NCBI GenBank assembly: GCA_050998805.1
Contig: JBPCPV010000015.1
Span: 124,001 to 188,000 of the forward strand
DNA: 64,000 nt
Source: JAICKM01 sp050998805
GTDB lineage: Bacteria; Chloroflexota; Chloroflexia; QHBQ01; JAICKM01
Direction: 5' to 3'
A model generated the notes under the pieces. That model searched no databases. It had not been told where the DNA came from and saw only the letters and a program-made list of their open reading frames with translations. Positions 1 through 8,634 of the stretch are shown piece by piece (the first letter of the stretch is position 1; every line of letters begins with the position of its first letter). The position numbers and the translations under genes were made by a program.

Positions 1-77
1 AACAGGTTGTAACTCAGCGCCGTCTTGAGCGTAGACCGCCCGATACGCCCGAAGCCGTGTATCGCTATCTTGCTCAT
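1..77 (-). CDS. gap: Glyceraldehyde-3-phosphate dehydrogenase, N-terminal fragment
   Basis: Only the first 25 codons lie in the window; the gene runs off the left edge. The translation starts MSKIAIHGFGRIGRSTLKTA, the opening beta strand and glycine loop (GFGRIGR) of the NAD-binding Rossmann fold of glycolytic GAPDH. The usual family motif is INGFGRIGR, so the H for N change before the loop is a small deviation. The gene is divergent from holA. It has a TATAAT box six bases before the ATG and no ribosome binding site, which points to a leaderless transcript. GAPDH is well supported by the motif, but the catalytic domain is not visible. Confidence 0.85.
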   Translation of the reverse strand, partial: MSKIAIHGFGRIGRSTLKTALSYNL

Positions 78-83
78 GGGGCC

Positions 84-106
84 ATTATAGCACGTTGTGT
101 TATACT
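84..106. promoter_or_regulatory. Divergent leaderless -10 boxes for gap and holA
   Basis: On the minus strand TATAAT occupies 89-84, followed by exactly six bases and the gap ATG at 77. On the plus strand TATACT occupies 101-106, followed by exactly six bases and the holA ATG at 113. Transcription normally starts about six to seven bases after a -10 box, so both mRNAs should begin at or next to their ATG. The two boxes are only 11 bases apart, so the promoters probably compete. No convincing -35 box is visible for either. Confidence 0.6.
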
Positions 107-112
107 TAGCCC

Positions 113-1153
113 ATGCTGATCCTTCTGCACGGCTCTGATCATCTGGCGGTGCGCGAGCGGCGCGACGCGCTTCTGCGCGAGGCGCTGCCGGGCGGAGACG
201 ACAGCGCGCTGACACGGCTCGACGGCCAGAAATGCAGCGCCGACGAACTCAGCCGGGCGGTGCAGGCCATGCCGTTTTTCGGCGACCGGCGCCTGGTGCT
301 CGTAGACGACCTGCTGACGCGCTTCGAGCAGAAGCGCAAGCGAGCGGCATCCGCCGAGCTGGCCGAAGACGCCCCCGCAACCGAGGAGCCGCCAGCCAGC
401 GCGTCGATAGCAAAGGGCGACCCCGCCCGCCCGTTCGCCTCGGCCCTCGGCATGATCGCCCCAAGCACGACGCTGATACTCTGGGAGCGTGCCGCCATCT
501 CCAAGACCAACTCCCTGCTGAAGGCCGTCGCCAAGTTGGGCAGTGTTGAGGTCTTCGAGGTGCCCAAGCAGGCCGAGATCGAAGACTGGATCTTCGCGCG
601 CGCCCGGTCTAAGGGAGCGCGCCTCAAGCCCGACGTGCCCCGTCTGCTCTCCGAACACATCGGCCCCGACCTCGAAAGCCTCGACGCCGAACTGGAGAAG
701 TTGAGTCTGTACGCCGGCGAGGAGCGCACGATAGACACCGGCATGGTCCGCACGCTCACCGCGCAGACACGGCAGGTGGACACTCTGCAACTCCTCAACG
801 CCGCCTCGGACCACCGCCTGCCGGAGGCCCTGGGCCTGCTCCACGAACTGCTGGACGATGGGGCGGCACCGATAGCGATCATCGGTATGCTCGCCTCCCA
901 GGTCCGCAAGCTGCTACAGGTCCAATCTCTGTCGGCTCACGGAGTGCCGGTTGCCGACATAGCCGTGCGCCTAGCCATGCACCCCTACGCGGCGCGCATG
1001 GCCGCCGAGGGCCTGCGCCGCCACAGCGCGACCGGCCTCCGCCAACTCCATACCCGCCTCCTGCTCACCGACCAGGCGATCAAGACCGGCCTGGCGGACG
1101 GCGAAGCTGCCCTCGAGCTTTTGGTGCTGGACATGGCACGCGGCCTCAAATAG
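113..1153 (+). CDS. holA: DNA polymerase III subunit delta
   Basis: 346 residues, the usual length for the delta subunit of the clamp loader, which opens the beta sliding clamp during replication. The N-terminus (MLILLHGSDHLAVRERRDAL) is the typical start, where a degenerate P-loop region FxxGxDxxLxxE is expected. The central part (about 130-210) includes WIFARARSKGARLKPDVPRL, the conserved three-helix region. The C-terminal collar domain (about 210-345) has the family's LLHELLDDGAAPIAIIGML and QVRKLLQVQ helices. The residue 75-110 stretch carries an Ala/Glu/Pro-rich insertion. The start is fixed by the -10 box six bases upstream; there is no Shine-Dalgarno sequence. Confidence 0.9.
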   Translation: MLILLHGSDHLAVRERRDALLREALPGGDDSALTRLDGQKCSADELSRAVQAMPFFGDRRLVLVDDLLTRFEQKRKRAASAELAEDAPATEEPPASASIAKGDPARPFASALGMIAPSTTLILWERAAISKTNSLLKAVAKLGSVEVFEVPKQAEIEDWIFARARSKGARLKPDVPRLLSEHIGPDLESLDAELEKLSLYAGEERTIDTGMVRTLTAQTRQVDTLQLLNAASDHRLPEALGLLHELLDDGAAPIAIIGMLASQVRKLLQVQSLSAHGVPVADIAVRLAMHPYAARMAAEGLRRHSATGLRQLHTRLLLTDQAIKTGLADGEAALELLVLDMARGLK

Positions 1154-1238
1154 CGCCCGCGCAACTTCGCGCTGGATACTTTCGTTAAACCTGCATGACG
1201 CCCCGGCGGGGCGGTATGGATCTGGAGGGAGTGGCTAT

Positions 1239-2615
1239 ATGATTCAACCGAGTAGAGCGCGCGCCAGCAATGGCCCCTGGATGCTGCTCGCCTGGTTGAT
1301 CTTACCGTCGCTGGCGGCTGTCTGGCTGGCGATGTTGTGCGTGTCGCTGATCTCGCCGCCGCTCGGCCTCGCCGTCCCGCGTATGCCCGTCAAGACGGCG
1401 CACCTCCCCACCGATCCCACCCCCACCCTCGCTGTCCTTCTGAGCACCTCCACCGCAGTCCCCGTTGTCCAGGCCCCGCCGGCCGACATACCGACACCCG
1501 ACCAGCAGGCCCTCGCGCTCCTCACCGAGCTACCGGCCGTCCTGCCTCCCGGCTTTACCGACGCCGCGAGCGCATCGCCCACAGCGCCGCCCACGGTCGC
1601 GCCTCCCACTGACCCGCCCACCGCCGTGCCGCCGATCCCCACCAACCATCCGACGTCGGTGCCGCCGACGCCCCCGCCGCCGACCGAAGTTGCCGCCCCA
1701 TCATCCGGTCCCGCTGACCCGATCACCGGCCTGCCTGCCGATCCGGCGTTGATCGCCCGCGCGCCGCTCGTCGTGATGATCGACAACCACCCCGACGCCG
1801 CCCCGCAGACCGGGCTGAACAGCGCGAGCATGGTGATCGAAGCGTTGGCCGAGGGCGGCATCACCCGCTTCGAGAGCTTCTTCCTCACCGGCGACGCGCC
1901 CACGGTCGGCCCCGTCCGCAGCGCCCGCCCTTATTTCGTCGAGTGGGCCTACCCCTTCAAGCCGCTCTACACCCACTGTGGCGGCTCCTGGGAGGCGATT
2001 GATCTGCTGCGTGAAGCTGGGGCAAACCTGACCAATGTTGACTGCTTCGACGGCAACATGCCCTTCTGGCGGAGCAGCGACCGCCTCATGCCTCACAATC
2101 TCTATTCGAGCACCACCCAGCTCTGGAAGGTAGCGGCGCGCCAAGGGCTGGCTGCGCCTGCGAACGAGCCGTCCTTCCTCCACTCTGCGCCCGCGCCGCC
2201 CGACGCCCGGCCCGCTTCGGCCTCACTCAGCTTCTACTTCTCCGATCTGAGCCGCTCCGACGTGACCTGGGTCTACGACCGTGCGAGCGACAGCTATCTC
2301 CGCAAGCAGTGGGGCTACTGGCACCGCGACCTGGCGTCCGGCGATATAGTCAGTGCCGCGAACGTCGTCGTGCTCTGGACGAACGTCTGGGAGCTGCCGG
2401 GCGACGAAAAGGGGCGGATGGGCACCGACACTATCGGCGCGGGCACTGCTCTGATCATGCGTGACGGCCAGTTCGAGTGGGGCTACTGGGCGCGCAAAGA
2501 TGTCTACTCGGTGCTCAATCTCTTCGACGGCAAGCACCAGCCGATGCGCCTCGCGCCCGGTCGCCTCTGGATCGAGGCGCTGGCGGTGGGCAGGAAGGTA
2601 GAGATCGGGAAGTAG
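1239..2615 (+). CDS. DUF3048 domain exported protein
   Basis: 458 residues. Residues about 15-38 form one hydrophobic membrane anchor or signal segment. A long Pro/Thr/Ala-rich, probably disordered linker runs from about 45 to 155. The DUF3048 N-domain begins at about 160 with PITGLPADP, followed by VVMIDNHPDAAPQTGLNSA and the VGPVRSARPYF motif. The C-domain follows from about 320 (WVYDRASDSYLRKQWGYWH) to the end. YerB of Bacillus belongs to this family; its biochemical role is unknown and it is thought to act outside the membrane. The ATG is preceded by a ggaggga ribosome site. Confidence 0.85.
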   Translation: MIQPSRARASNGPWMLLAWLILPSLAAVWLAMLCVSLISPPLGLAVPRMPVKTAHLPTDPTPTLAVLLSTSTAVPVVQAPPADIPTPDQQALALLTELPAVLPPGFTDAASASPTAPPTVAPPTDPPTAVPPIPTNHPTSVPPTPPPPTEVAAPSSGPADPITGLPADPALIARAPLVVMIDNHPDAAPQTGLNSASMVIEALAEGGITRFESFFLTGDAPTVGPVRSARPYFVEWAYPFKPLYTHCGGSWEAIDLLREAGANLTNVDCFDGNMPFWRSSDRLMPHNLYSSTTQLWKVAARQGLAAPANEPSFLHSAPAPPDARPASASLSFYFSDLSRSDVTWVYDRASDSYLRKQWGYWHRDLASGDIVSAANVVVLWTNVWELPGDEKGRMGTDTIGAGTALIMRDGQFEWGYWARKDVYSVLNLFDGKHQPMRLAPGRLWIEALAVGRKVEIGK

Positions 2616-2633
2616 TGGTGGTTGGCGCGTGGG

Positions 2634-2662
2634 GATTCGTCGCTGCGCTCAGAATGACAGTG
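2634..2662 (-). repeat. Dispersed TCATTCTGAGCGCAGCGAAG repeat, copy 1
   Basis: This is a reverse-complement copy of a short imperfectly palindromic sequence (ATTCT...AGAAT ends, GAGCG/GCGA core). It recurs at 12443-12470, 24318-24346, 48922-48950 and inside a coding region near 57000. It lies just after the DUF3048 stop codon. It may act as a REP-like element or weak transcript-end hairpin; no function is shown. Confidence 0.6.
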
Positions 2663-2759
2663 TTAGGGTGAGAGTGTTAGAGGCGGCAAAGGACCTAACC
2701 GGGATGCCCCTGCTGACGGCTGACAGCTAGATGGGCACTCGCACTGAGGAGGATCTGCT

Positions 2760-2900
2760 ATGCCGCTGAGCGGTTTTCTGCGGGATATAGGGCTGTTCGA
2801 GGGACTGAGCCAGGGCCGCCTCGACAAAATCGCGGCGACCTGCATGGAGCGAAACTGCGCCCCCAGCGAGGTAATCTTCGCCGAATGCAGCCGCTACTAG
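2760..2900 (+). pseudogene. Truncated cyclic-nucleotide-binding domain ORF (46 aa)
   Basis: The ORF has a good ribosome site (gaggagga) and an ATG at 2760, and encodes 46 residues ending at a TAG. The translation resembles the first strand and helix of a CRP-type cNMP-binding domain: LFEGLSQGRLDKIAATCMER, then SEVIFAE. The domain normally needs about 120 residues and the phosphate-binding cassette is absent, so this is either a remnant or a leader peptide. The stop codon is three bases before the likely GTG start of ksgA. Its translation could therefore be coupled to ksgA. Confidence 0.6.
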
Positions 2901-2903
2901 CTG

Positions 2904-3779
2904 GTGGATAGCCGACGGCTGTTGCGCGAGGCGGGGCTACGCCCACGCAAAGGACTGGGCCAGAACTTCCTCACCGACCCCGGTGTGCCTCCTCGGATAG
3001 CCGACGCTGCGGAACTTGCGCCGACCGACGCTGTGATCGAGGTTGGCCCCGGCCTCGGCGTGCTGACGCTGGAACTCGCCTCCCGGCTCGACCCCGCTAC
3101 CGGTTGCCTGGTCGCGGTCGAACTCGATGCGGACCTGCTGCCGATTCTCCGCACCCGGCTCGCCCCATACCAACAGGTCCGTATCGTGCGGGGCGACGTG
3201 CTGGCTCTCTCCCCCACCGAATTGCTCGCGCACTGTGGCGGAAAGTCGGATTACAAAGTCGTCGCCAACCTGCCCTACTACATCACTTCGGCCGTGCTCC
3301 GCCGTTTCCTGTCGGCAGAACACCCGCCGACGCGCCTCGTCGTCATGGTGCAGCGCGAGGTCGCCGAGCGCATCGTCGCCGCGCCGCCGGAGATGAGCCT
3401 ACTGGCGGTGAGCGTGCAGTTCTACGGCACGCCGAGCATCGTCTTCTACGTGCCGCCCGGCTCGTTCCACCCGCCGCCGAAGGTCGAGTCGGCGGTTGTG
3501 CAGATAGATGTCTACCCGCCCGCTGTCCGCCCCGTGGCCGTGGCCGATGAGGAGCACTTTTTCGCCGTTGTGCGTGCAGGCTTCGGGCAGAAGCGCAAAC
3601 AACTCGGCAACACCCTGAGCGACGGCCTCCGCCTGCCGAAGCCGGACGCGCTCGAAGCCCTGGCCCGCGCGGGGGTAGAGCCGACCCGCCGAGCCGAAAC
3701 CCTGACGCTGCACGAGTGGGCGGCGCTTGCCGCCGTGCTGCCGCCCGCAAGCCACGAGAAGCCGCGCGAAGATGCCTGA
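2904..3779 (+). CDS. rsmA: 16S rRNA (A1518/A1519) dimethyltransferase
   Basis: 291 residues. This SAM-dependent enzyme (also called KsgA) dimethylates two adenines at the 3' end of 16S rRNA during 30S maturation. Visible signatures are RPRKGLGQNFLTDP near the N-terminus, the SAM loop VIEVGPGLGVLTLE, and the catalytic NLPYYITS motif. The C-terminal domain has RAGFGQKRKQLGNTL, typical of the family. The start is taken as GTG at 2904, right after the stop of the small upstream ORF. No ATG fits better, so the exact start is uncertain. The 3' end overlaps ispE by eight bases, a pairing seen in many bacteria. Confidence 0.93.
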   Translation: MDSRRLLREAGLRPRKGLGQNFLTDPGVPPRIADAAELAPTDAVIEVGPGLGVLTLELASRLDPATGCLVAVELDADLLPILRTRLAPYQQVRIVRGDVLALSPTELLAHCGGKSDYKVVANLPYYITSAVLRRFLSAEHPPTRLVVMVQREVAERIVAAPPEMSLLAVSVQFYGTPSIVFYVPPGSFHPPPKVESAVVQIDVYPPAVRPVAVADEEHFFAVVRAGFGQKRKQLGNTLSDGLRLPKPDALEALARAGVEPTRRAETLTLHEWAALAAVLPPASHEKPREDA

Positions 3780-4641
3780 TCCAGCCGCCTTCCGGCTCAA
3801 AGCTCCGGCCAAGATCAACCTCACGCTCGAGATCCTCGGTCGCCGCAGCGACGGCTACCATGAGATCAGCAGCGTCATGCAGACTGTGAGCCTCGCTGAC
3901 ACGCTGACCTTCGCGCCTGCCGATGAAGAGGAGATCGCGGTCGAGTGCGACGACCCGACGCTCGCGTTGAGCGCGCAGTCGAACCTCGTCTGGCGGGCTG
4001 CGCGGCTGGTGCAGCAGGTGCGCGGGGTGCGGCAGGGTGCGCGGGTCGTGCTGCACAAGCGTATCCCGCTCGCGGCTGGCCTCGGCGGTGGCAGCAGCGA
4101 CGCCGCGCAGACGCTGCTCGGCCTGGACCGCCTCTGGGGCCTCGGCCTCACCGGCGACGAGCTACAGAACCTTGCCTCTCTGCTCGGCTCCGATGTGCCG
4201 TTCTTTCTGCGCGGCGGCACCGTACTCGTGGACGGTCGTGGGGAGCAGATCACGCCGCTGCGCCCGATGTCGGGCGGCGTCTTCGTGCTGATCACGCCGC
4301 CGTTTTCCGTGCCCGACAAGACGGCGCTGGTCTACAGCCTCCTGCGCCCCGATGAAACGACCGACGGCACCCACACTCGCCTGCTGGCCGACACACTCGC
4401 CGCAGGCCGCCTGCCCCCGGCGACGATGCTCTACAACGGCCTCGAAGACGCCGCATTCCGAGCTTTCGGCGACCTGGACCGGGTGCGCGGGCAGGTGATC
4501 GCCGCCGGTGCCGACTCCGTCCACGTCGCCGGTGCCGGTCCTAGCCTCTACGTCTACGACCCGACAGGGGAGGATGCCCCGGCGCTGCACGCGGCCCTCC
4601 TCAAAGCCGACCTGCCCGCCCACCTCATGTATCCCGTCTGA
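3772..4641 (+). CDS. ispE: 4-diphosphocytidyl-2-C-methyl-D-erythritol kinase
   Basis: 289 residues from the ATG at 3772, which overlaps the ksgA stop. This GHMP kinase phosphorylates CDP-methylerythritol in the MEP pathway to isoprenoids. The N-terminus APAKINLTLEILGRRSDGYH holds the substrate-binding Lys and the conserved DGYHE. The ATP loop is PLAAGLGGGSSDAAQTLLGL. SDVPFFLRGGTVLVDGRGE is the third family motif. The C-terminal GAGPSLYVY is GHMP motif 3. All catalytic motifs look intact. Translation is probably coupled to ksgA. Confidence 0.95.
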   Translation: MPDPAAFRLKAPAKINLTLEILGRRSDGYHEISSVMQTVSLADTLTFAPADEEEIAVECDDPTLALSAQSNLVWRAARLVQQVRGVRQGARVVLHKRIPLAAGLGGGSSDAAQTLLGLDRLWGLGLTGDELQNLASLLGSDVPFFLRGGTVLVDGRGEQITPLRPMSGGVFVLITPPFSVPDKTALVYSLLRPDETTDGTHTRLLADTLAAGRLPPATMLYNGLEDAAFRAFGDLDRVRGQVIAAGADSVHVAGAGPSLYVYDPTGEDAPALHAALLKADLPAHLMYPV

Positions 4642-4750
4642 AAGGAGTGCATAGCGCGTAAAGTGTAGTGCGTAAGGGATGCAGGCGGAGGCGGTACATA
4701 CCATTGTCCATCTGAAGCACGCACCACGTACTACGCACTACGCATTCGCA
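4642..4750. repeat. Intergenic TAGTGCG/CGCACTA-type repeats
   Basis: The gap between the convergent genes ispE and pheT has gtagtgcgtaagg near its left end and tandem cgcactacgcactacg-like units at its right end, so the two sides are roughly inverted. Similar units recur at 20832-21007, 23006-23065 and 23940-24052. The inverted arrangement could act as a two-way transcript end. Confidence 0.45.
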
Positions 4751-7306
4751 CTACGTTCGTAGCTCCGCCCCAACCTCCCGCTTCAAGCGGCCGACTATCT
4801 TCGTGCGGAGCTTCGTCACTTCCTCGTCGCCGAGGGTGCGGTCGAGGGCCTGGAAGGTCAGGGTGTAGGCGAGGCTGCGTCGGCCTGGTGGGACGGGCGG
4901 GCCGGTGTACACGTCGAAGAGCGTCAGATCCATCAGCAGCTTGCCGCCGGTTTCGCGGAGCAGGCTCTCGACTCGGGCGGCTGGCACCTCGTCCGGCACG
5001 ATCAGGGCGAGGTCTTGGGAGACCGCCGGGTAGCGGCTGATGCCGGTGTAGCGTTCCCGGTGGGGGAGCAGCCCCAGCAGCGCGTCGAGATCGAGATCGA
5101 AGGCGCAGACCCGTCTGCCTGTCATCTCCCAGGCGTCGGCCACCTGCGGATGGAGTTCGCCGACCACGCCGATCAGCGTTTCGCCGAGGATCACCCCGGC
5201 CACGCGCCCGGGGTGATACCACGGCGCGGCGACCGGCTCGTAGCGCACGCCGGTCACGCCCAGGTGGGCGAGCAGGGTCTCGCCCACGCCCTTCGCGTCA
5301 TAGAAGTCGGTCTGCTCCATCGGGTCGTCGGCGCGGATGAAGCGGGAGCGGGGGTCGCGCGGCCCCGTCATCACGGCACCGAGGCGGCGGGGTTCGACCG
5401 GCATCTCGGCCTCGCCGGGCACCAGCGGCGGGCGGTCTCCGCGCTCGGCGGCCTGCCGTCGGGCCTCTATCTCGGCCTCCCGCGCGGGGCGGAATGTGTT
5501 GCCGATCTCGAAGATGTAGACGCGGGGGCTGTTCCGCAGGTTCGTCCGCAGCGCGTTGAGCAGCCCCGGCAGCAGCGCCGGGCGCATTGTGTCCTGCTCG
5601 CTGCTCCGCGGGTTAGCGAGCGTGAGCAGGGGCAGGCACTCGTCGTAGGCCGCGTAGCCGGGGCCGTCGCCCCCCGGCGCTGGCGAGCCGAGGCGAGCAA
5701 GCGCCGCTCCGCTTATCGCCGAGTAGGTGATCACCTCGTCCAGCCCGCAGGCTGTCAGCAGATCGCGGATCTCCTCGCGGTCCTTGTAGTCGTAGTTCAC
5801 GAACTGCGGCGGCAGCCCACCCGAAAGCAGCGTCTCCGAGATGCTGTCGTAGCCGAGCATCCGCGCGACTTCCTCAACCAGGTCGGCGGGGATCGTCACG
5901 TCGTTCCGATAGCTCGGCACATGAACCGTGAGCGGGGTGTCGGGGTTCACGTCGGCGTCGGCGGGCGCGTCTATCTTGAAGTCGAGGCGCATCAGCAGGA
6001 ACGCGATCTCTGCGGGTAGGACGCGGATGCCGAGCAGCCGCTCCACCTCGTGCGGATCGAGCGTGATCATCACCTGCGGTTTGGGCGCAGGGAAGCGATC
6101 AACATATCCCTCAGCTATAGTGCCCCCGGCGTAGAGCCGCATCATCTCGGCGGCGCGCTGCAACGCAGGCACGGTCAGGGCCTGGTCCACCGTGCGCTCG
6201 AAGCGGGAGGCCGCCTCTGAGGGCAAGTGGAGCAGGCGGGCGGTCCGCCGGGTCATCGCAGGGTCGAAGTTCGCGGACTCCAGGAGGATGTCGGTCGTTT
6301 CCTCGGTCACCTCGCTGTCGGCCCCGCCCATCACACCGGCCAGCGCCACGGCCCGCTCGCCGTCGGCGATCACCAGGGTGCGGCTATCGAGCGTGCGTTC
6401 CTCGTGGTCGAGTGTGGTCAGCTTCTCGCCGGCCCGCGCCGCCCGCCCGACGATCTGCTTGCCGACGATCTTCGCATGGTCGAATGCGTGTAGGGGCTGG
6501 CCGAGCTCGAGCATCACGTAATTCGTGATGTCCACCACGTTATTCACCGGGCGCATCCCCGCCAGGGTCAGCCGCCTGGCGAGCCAGTCGGGCGAGGGGC
6601 CGATCTTGACGCCGGTGATCACGGCGGCGCTGTAGCGCGAGCAGAGAGCGGGGTCGTCTATCCGCACATCAATCAGCCCCTCGACGGGCGGACCGGCAGG
6701 CTGCCAGGACGTATCGGGGTAGCGAAGATCGCCGCCGAAGAACGCCTTCACCTCGCGGGCCACCCCGACTATGCTCAGGATGCGGCCCAGGTTCGGCGTC
6801 ACATCTATCTCCAGCACGATGTCGCCGAGCACCTCATGCAACGGCGCGCCCAGGGGAGCATCGTCGGGCAGGATCAGGATGCCCTCGTGCTCGTCGGACA
6901 GGCCGAGCTCGAGTTCGGAGCATACCATGCCCGCCGACTCGACGCCGCGCAGCTTGCCGGGCTTGAGCGTGACCTTCTGCCGGGTTTCGCTGTGTCCGTC
7001 TATCAGTACAGCGCCGGGGAAGGCGAGCGGCACCCGCGCCCCCAGGTGGAGGTTCTGCGCGCCGGTCACCACCTGCTGCGGCTGCTCGCCTCCATAGTCA
7101 ACCTGGGTGATCCAGAGCCGGTCGGCGTTCGGGTGCCGGTCGAGCGTGGCGATCCGCCCGACCACGACCTTGTCCCATTCGCCGCCGACCGTGTGGATTT
7201 TTTCGACCTCGATACCCGCCAGCGTCAGCCGCTCGCTGAGTTCCTGGGGCGTCACGCTGATGTCAATGATCTCGCACAGCCACGAGAGTGGTACTCTTAT
7301 AGGCAT
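4751..7306 (-). CDS. pheT: Phenylalanyl-tRNA synthetase beta subunit
   Basis: 851 residues, slightly longer than the roughly 800 of most bacterial PheT. The domain order is canonical. The N-terminal B1/EMAP-type tRNA-binding domain covers about 40-155 (VVVGRIATLDRHPNADRL, VSAGMVCSELELGLS). The B3/B4 editing domain covers about 210-395 (NVVDITNYVMLELGQPLHAF). B5 follows at about 410-500, then the catalytic-like core at about 500-750. The C-terminal FDX-ACB anticodon-binding domain starts at about 755 (RYPAVSQDLALIVPDEVPAA). It forms the alpha2-beta2 enzyme with PheS. It lies 13 bases after pheS and shares its T-box leader. Confidence 0.96.
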   Translation of the reverse strand: MPIRVPLSWLCEIIDISVTPQELSERLTLAGIEVEKIHTVGGEWDKVVVGRIATLDRHPNADRLWITQVDYGGEQPQQVVTGAQNLHLGARVPLAFPGAVLIDGHSETRQKVTLKPGKLRGVESAGMVCSELELGLSDEHEGILILPDDAPLGAPLHEVLGDIVLEIDVTPNLGRILSIVGVAREVKAFFGGDLRYPDTSWQPAGPPVEGLIDVRIDDPALCSRYSAAVITGVKIGPSPDWLARRLTLAGMRPVNNVVDITNYVMLELGQPLHAFDHAKIVGKQIVGRAARAGEKLTTLDHEERTLDSRTLVIADGERAVALAGVMGGADSEVTEETTDILLESANFDPAMTRRTARLLHLPSEAASRFERTVDQALTVPALQRAAEMMRLYAGGTIAEGYVDRFPAPKPQVMITLDPHEVERLLGIRVLPAEIAFLLMRLDFKIDAPADADVNPDTPLTVHVPSYRNDVTIPADLVEEVARMLGYDSISETLLSGGLPPQFVNYDYKDREEIRDLLTACGLDEVITYSAISGAALARLGSPAPGGDGPGYAAYDECLPLLTLANPRSSEQDTMRPALLPGLLNALRTNLRNSPRVYIFEIGNTFRPAREAEIEARRQAAERGDRPPLVPGEAEMPVEPRRLGAVMTGPRDPRSRFIRADDPMEQTDFYDAKGVGETLLAHLGVTGVRYEPVAAPWYHPGRVAGVILGETLIGVVGELHPQVADAWEMTGRRVCAFDLDLDALLGLLPHRERYTGISRYPAVSQDLALIVPDEVPAARVESLLRETGGKLLMDLTLFDVYTGPPVPPGRRSLAYTLTFQALDRTLGDEEVTKLRTKIVGRLKREVGAELRT

Positions 7307-7319
7307 GGCTCATCCTCCC

Positions 7320-8345
7320 CTAGAATTGGCGCAGGAAGCGCAGGTCGTTGCCGTAGATCAGCCGGATGTCGTCTATCGCGTGCCGGAGCATGGCGATCCG
7401 CTCGACGCCCATGCCGAAGGCGAAGCCGCTGTACACGTCGGGGTCTATCCCGCCGTTACGCAGCACTTGGGGGTGGACCATGCCCGCGCCCATGATCTCG
7501 AGGTAGCCGGTGAACTTGCACGCGCGGCAGCCGGTGCCCCCGCAGACCAGGCAATCTATCGCCAGGTCCACGCCCGGCTCGACATAGGAGAAGTAATCAC
7601 ATCGGAAGCGGACCTTGCGCTCCTGCCCAAAGAGCGCTCGCGCCAGCGCGCCGAGCGTGCCCTTGAGGTCGGCCAGCGTGATGTTCTTGTCCACGGCCAG
7701 CCCTTCGATCTGGTAGAAGTATGCCTCGTGGGTGGCATCGGTCGCCTCCTCGCGCGCGCACTTGCCGGGCACGATCACGCGGATCGGCGGCGGCTGCCTC
7801 TGCATCGTCCGCAACTGGTTCGGCGAGGTGTGCGTCCGCAGGATCAGTTGGTCGCTGCCGCGCAGGTAGAAGGTGTCATGCTGTGACCGCGCCGGGTGTT
7901 CCGGAGGGATGTTGAGCAGCTCGAAGTTGAAGTAGTCTAGCTCGATCTCCGGGCCTTCCACAACGCTGAAGCCCATCTGTGCGAAACAGTCCACGATATC
8001 GCGGATCGTCTGGGTGGCGATATGCAGTCGACCGACGGCCCGTGGCCGCCCTGGCAGGCTGACGTCGAGCCGCTCGGCCTCCAGCGCGCTTTGCCTGTCC
8101 GAGGCCCGCGCCCGCTCGCTCGCTCCCGCGAGCAACTCCTCCAGCTCATGCTTCAGCGCGTTGATCTTCTGCCCGGCTGCCGGGCGCTCCTCCTTCGGCC
8201 TCTGCCCGATCCCCCGCAGCAGCATCGTGAGCGCGCCCTTTTCGCCGAGGTACTGCGCCTTCCACGCCGCGAGCGCCACCAGGTCAGCCGCCCCCTCGAG
8301 CGCGGCCTTAGCCTCCCCGCGCAATTGCTCTAGCTCTTCGTCCAT
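7320..8345 (-). CDS. pheS: Phenylalanyl-tRNA synthetase alpha subunit
   Basis: 341 residues from the ATG at 8345. I prefer it to an in-frame start 18 bases upstream because the ggaggg ribosome site sits at the right distance before it. The N-terminal coiled-coil tRNA arm covers about 1-95. The class II core follows: motif 1 near GFSVVEGPEIELDYFNFELL, motif 2 in the VIVPGKCAREEATDATHEAY region, and motif 3 GFAFGMGVERIAMLRHAIDD near the C-terminus. It activates phenylalanine and charges tRNA-Phe with PheT. A T-box and attenuator upstream should switch it on when uncharged tRNA-Phe builds up. Confidence 0.96.
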   Translation of the reverse strand: MDEELEQLRGEAKAALEGAADLVALAAWKAQYLGEKGALTMLLRGIGQRPKEERPAAGQKINALKHELEELLAGASERARASDRQSALEAERLDVSLPGRPRAVGRLHIATQTIRDIVDCFAQMGFSVVEGPEIELDYFNFELLNIPPEHPARSQHDTFYLRGSDQLILRTHTSPNQLRTMQRQPPPIRVIVPGKCAREEATDATHEAYFYQIEGLAVDKNITLADLKGTLGALARALFGQERKVRFRCDYFSYVEPGVDLAIDCLVCGGTGCRACKFTGYLEIMGAGMVHPQVLRNGGIDPDVYSGFAFGMGVERIAMLRHAIDDIRLIYGNDLRFLRQF

Positions 8346-8361
8346 ATCCGTCCCTCCCAAC

Positions 8362-8392
8362 AAAAAACCACGCCTCTCGCAGGGACGAGGCG
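8362..8392 (-). terminator. T-box-controlled intrinsic terminator
   Basis: CGCCTC and GAGGCG arms flank a short loop and are followed by GTGGTTTTTT on the minus strand. The 5' side lies just after the T-box motif, so antiterminator and terminator would compete for pairing. Confidence 0.85.
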
Positions 8393-8628
8393 CGGTCGTG
8401 GTACCACCCTGATTTCGTGCGGGCCCTCAGACGGCGAAGCACGCTCTATGCGCGGCTAACGGGGCGCACCCGGAGTGGGCTAGTTGGGCCGCGACGCCCG
8501 TTCACCCATCGGCTCGGAAGGGAACTTCCGCCGGCTGCCCCGGCGCGGACTCTCAGTCTCAGATCCGCGCTCCCTGGACGGCTTCCCCGGCGTACTCGCT
8601 TCGTCTCAGCCTCTATAGTTTTCTATCT
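8362..8628 (-). ncRNA. T-box riboswitch leader of pheST
   Basis: On the minus strand the hallmark AGGGTGGTACCACG lies at 8410-8397; it is the antiterminator sequence that pairs with the tRNA acceptor end. It is followed by a GC-rich terminator hairpin (arms at 8392-8387 and 8376-8371) and a run of T at 8367-8362, just before pheS. About 220 nt of structured sequence lies upstream, enough for stem I. A TTC at 8524-8522 in a GAAGTTCCC context is a candidate Phe specifier, but I cannot prove it by eye. T-box leaders sense uncharged tRNA and control termination. Confidence 0.9.
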
Positions 8629-8634
8629 AGTTTA

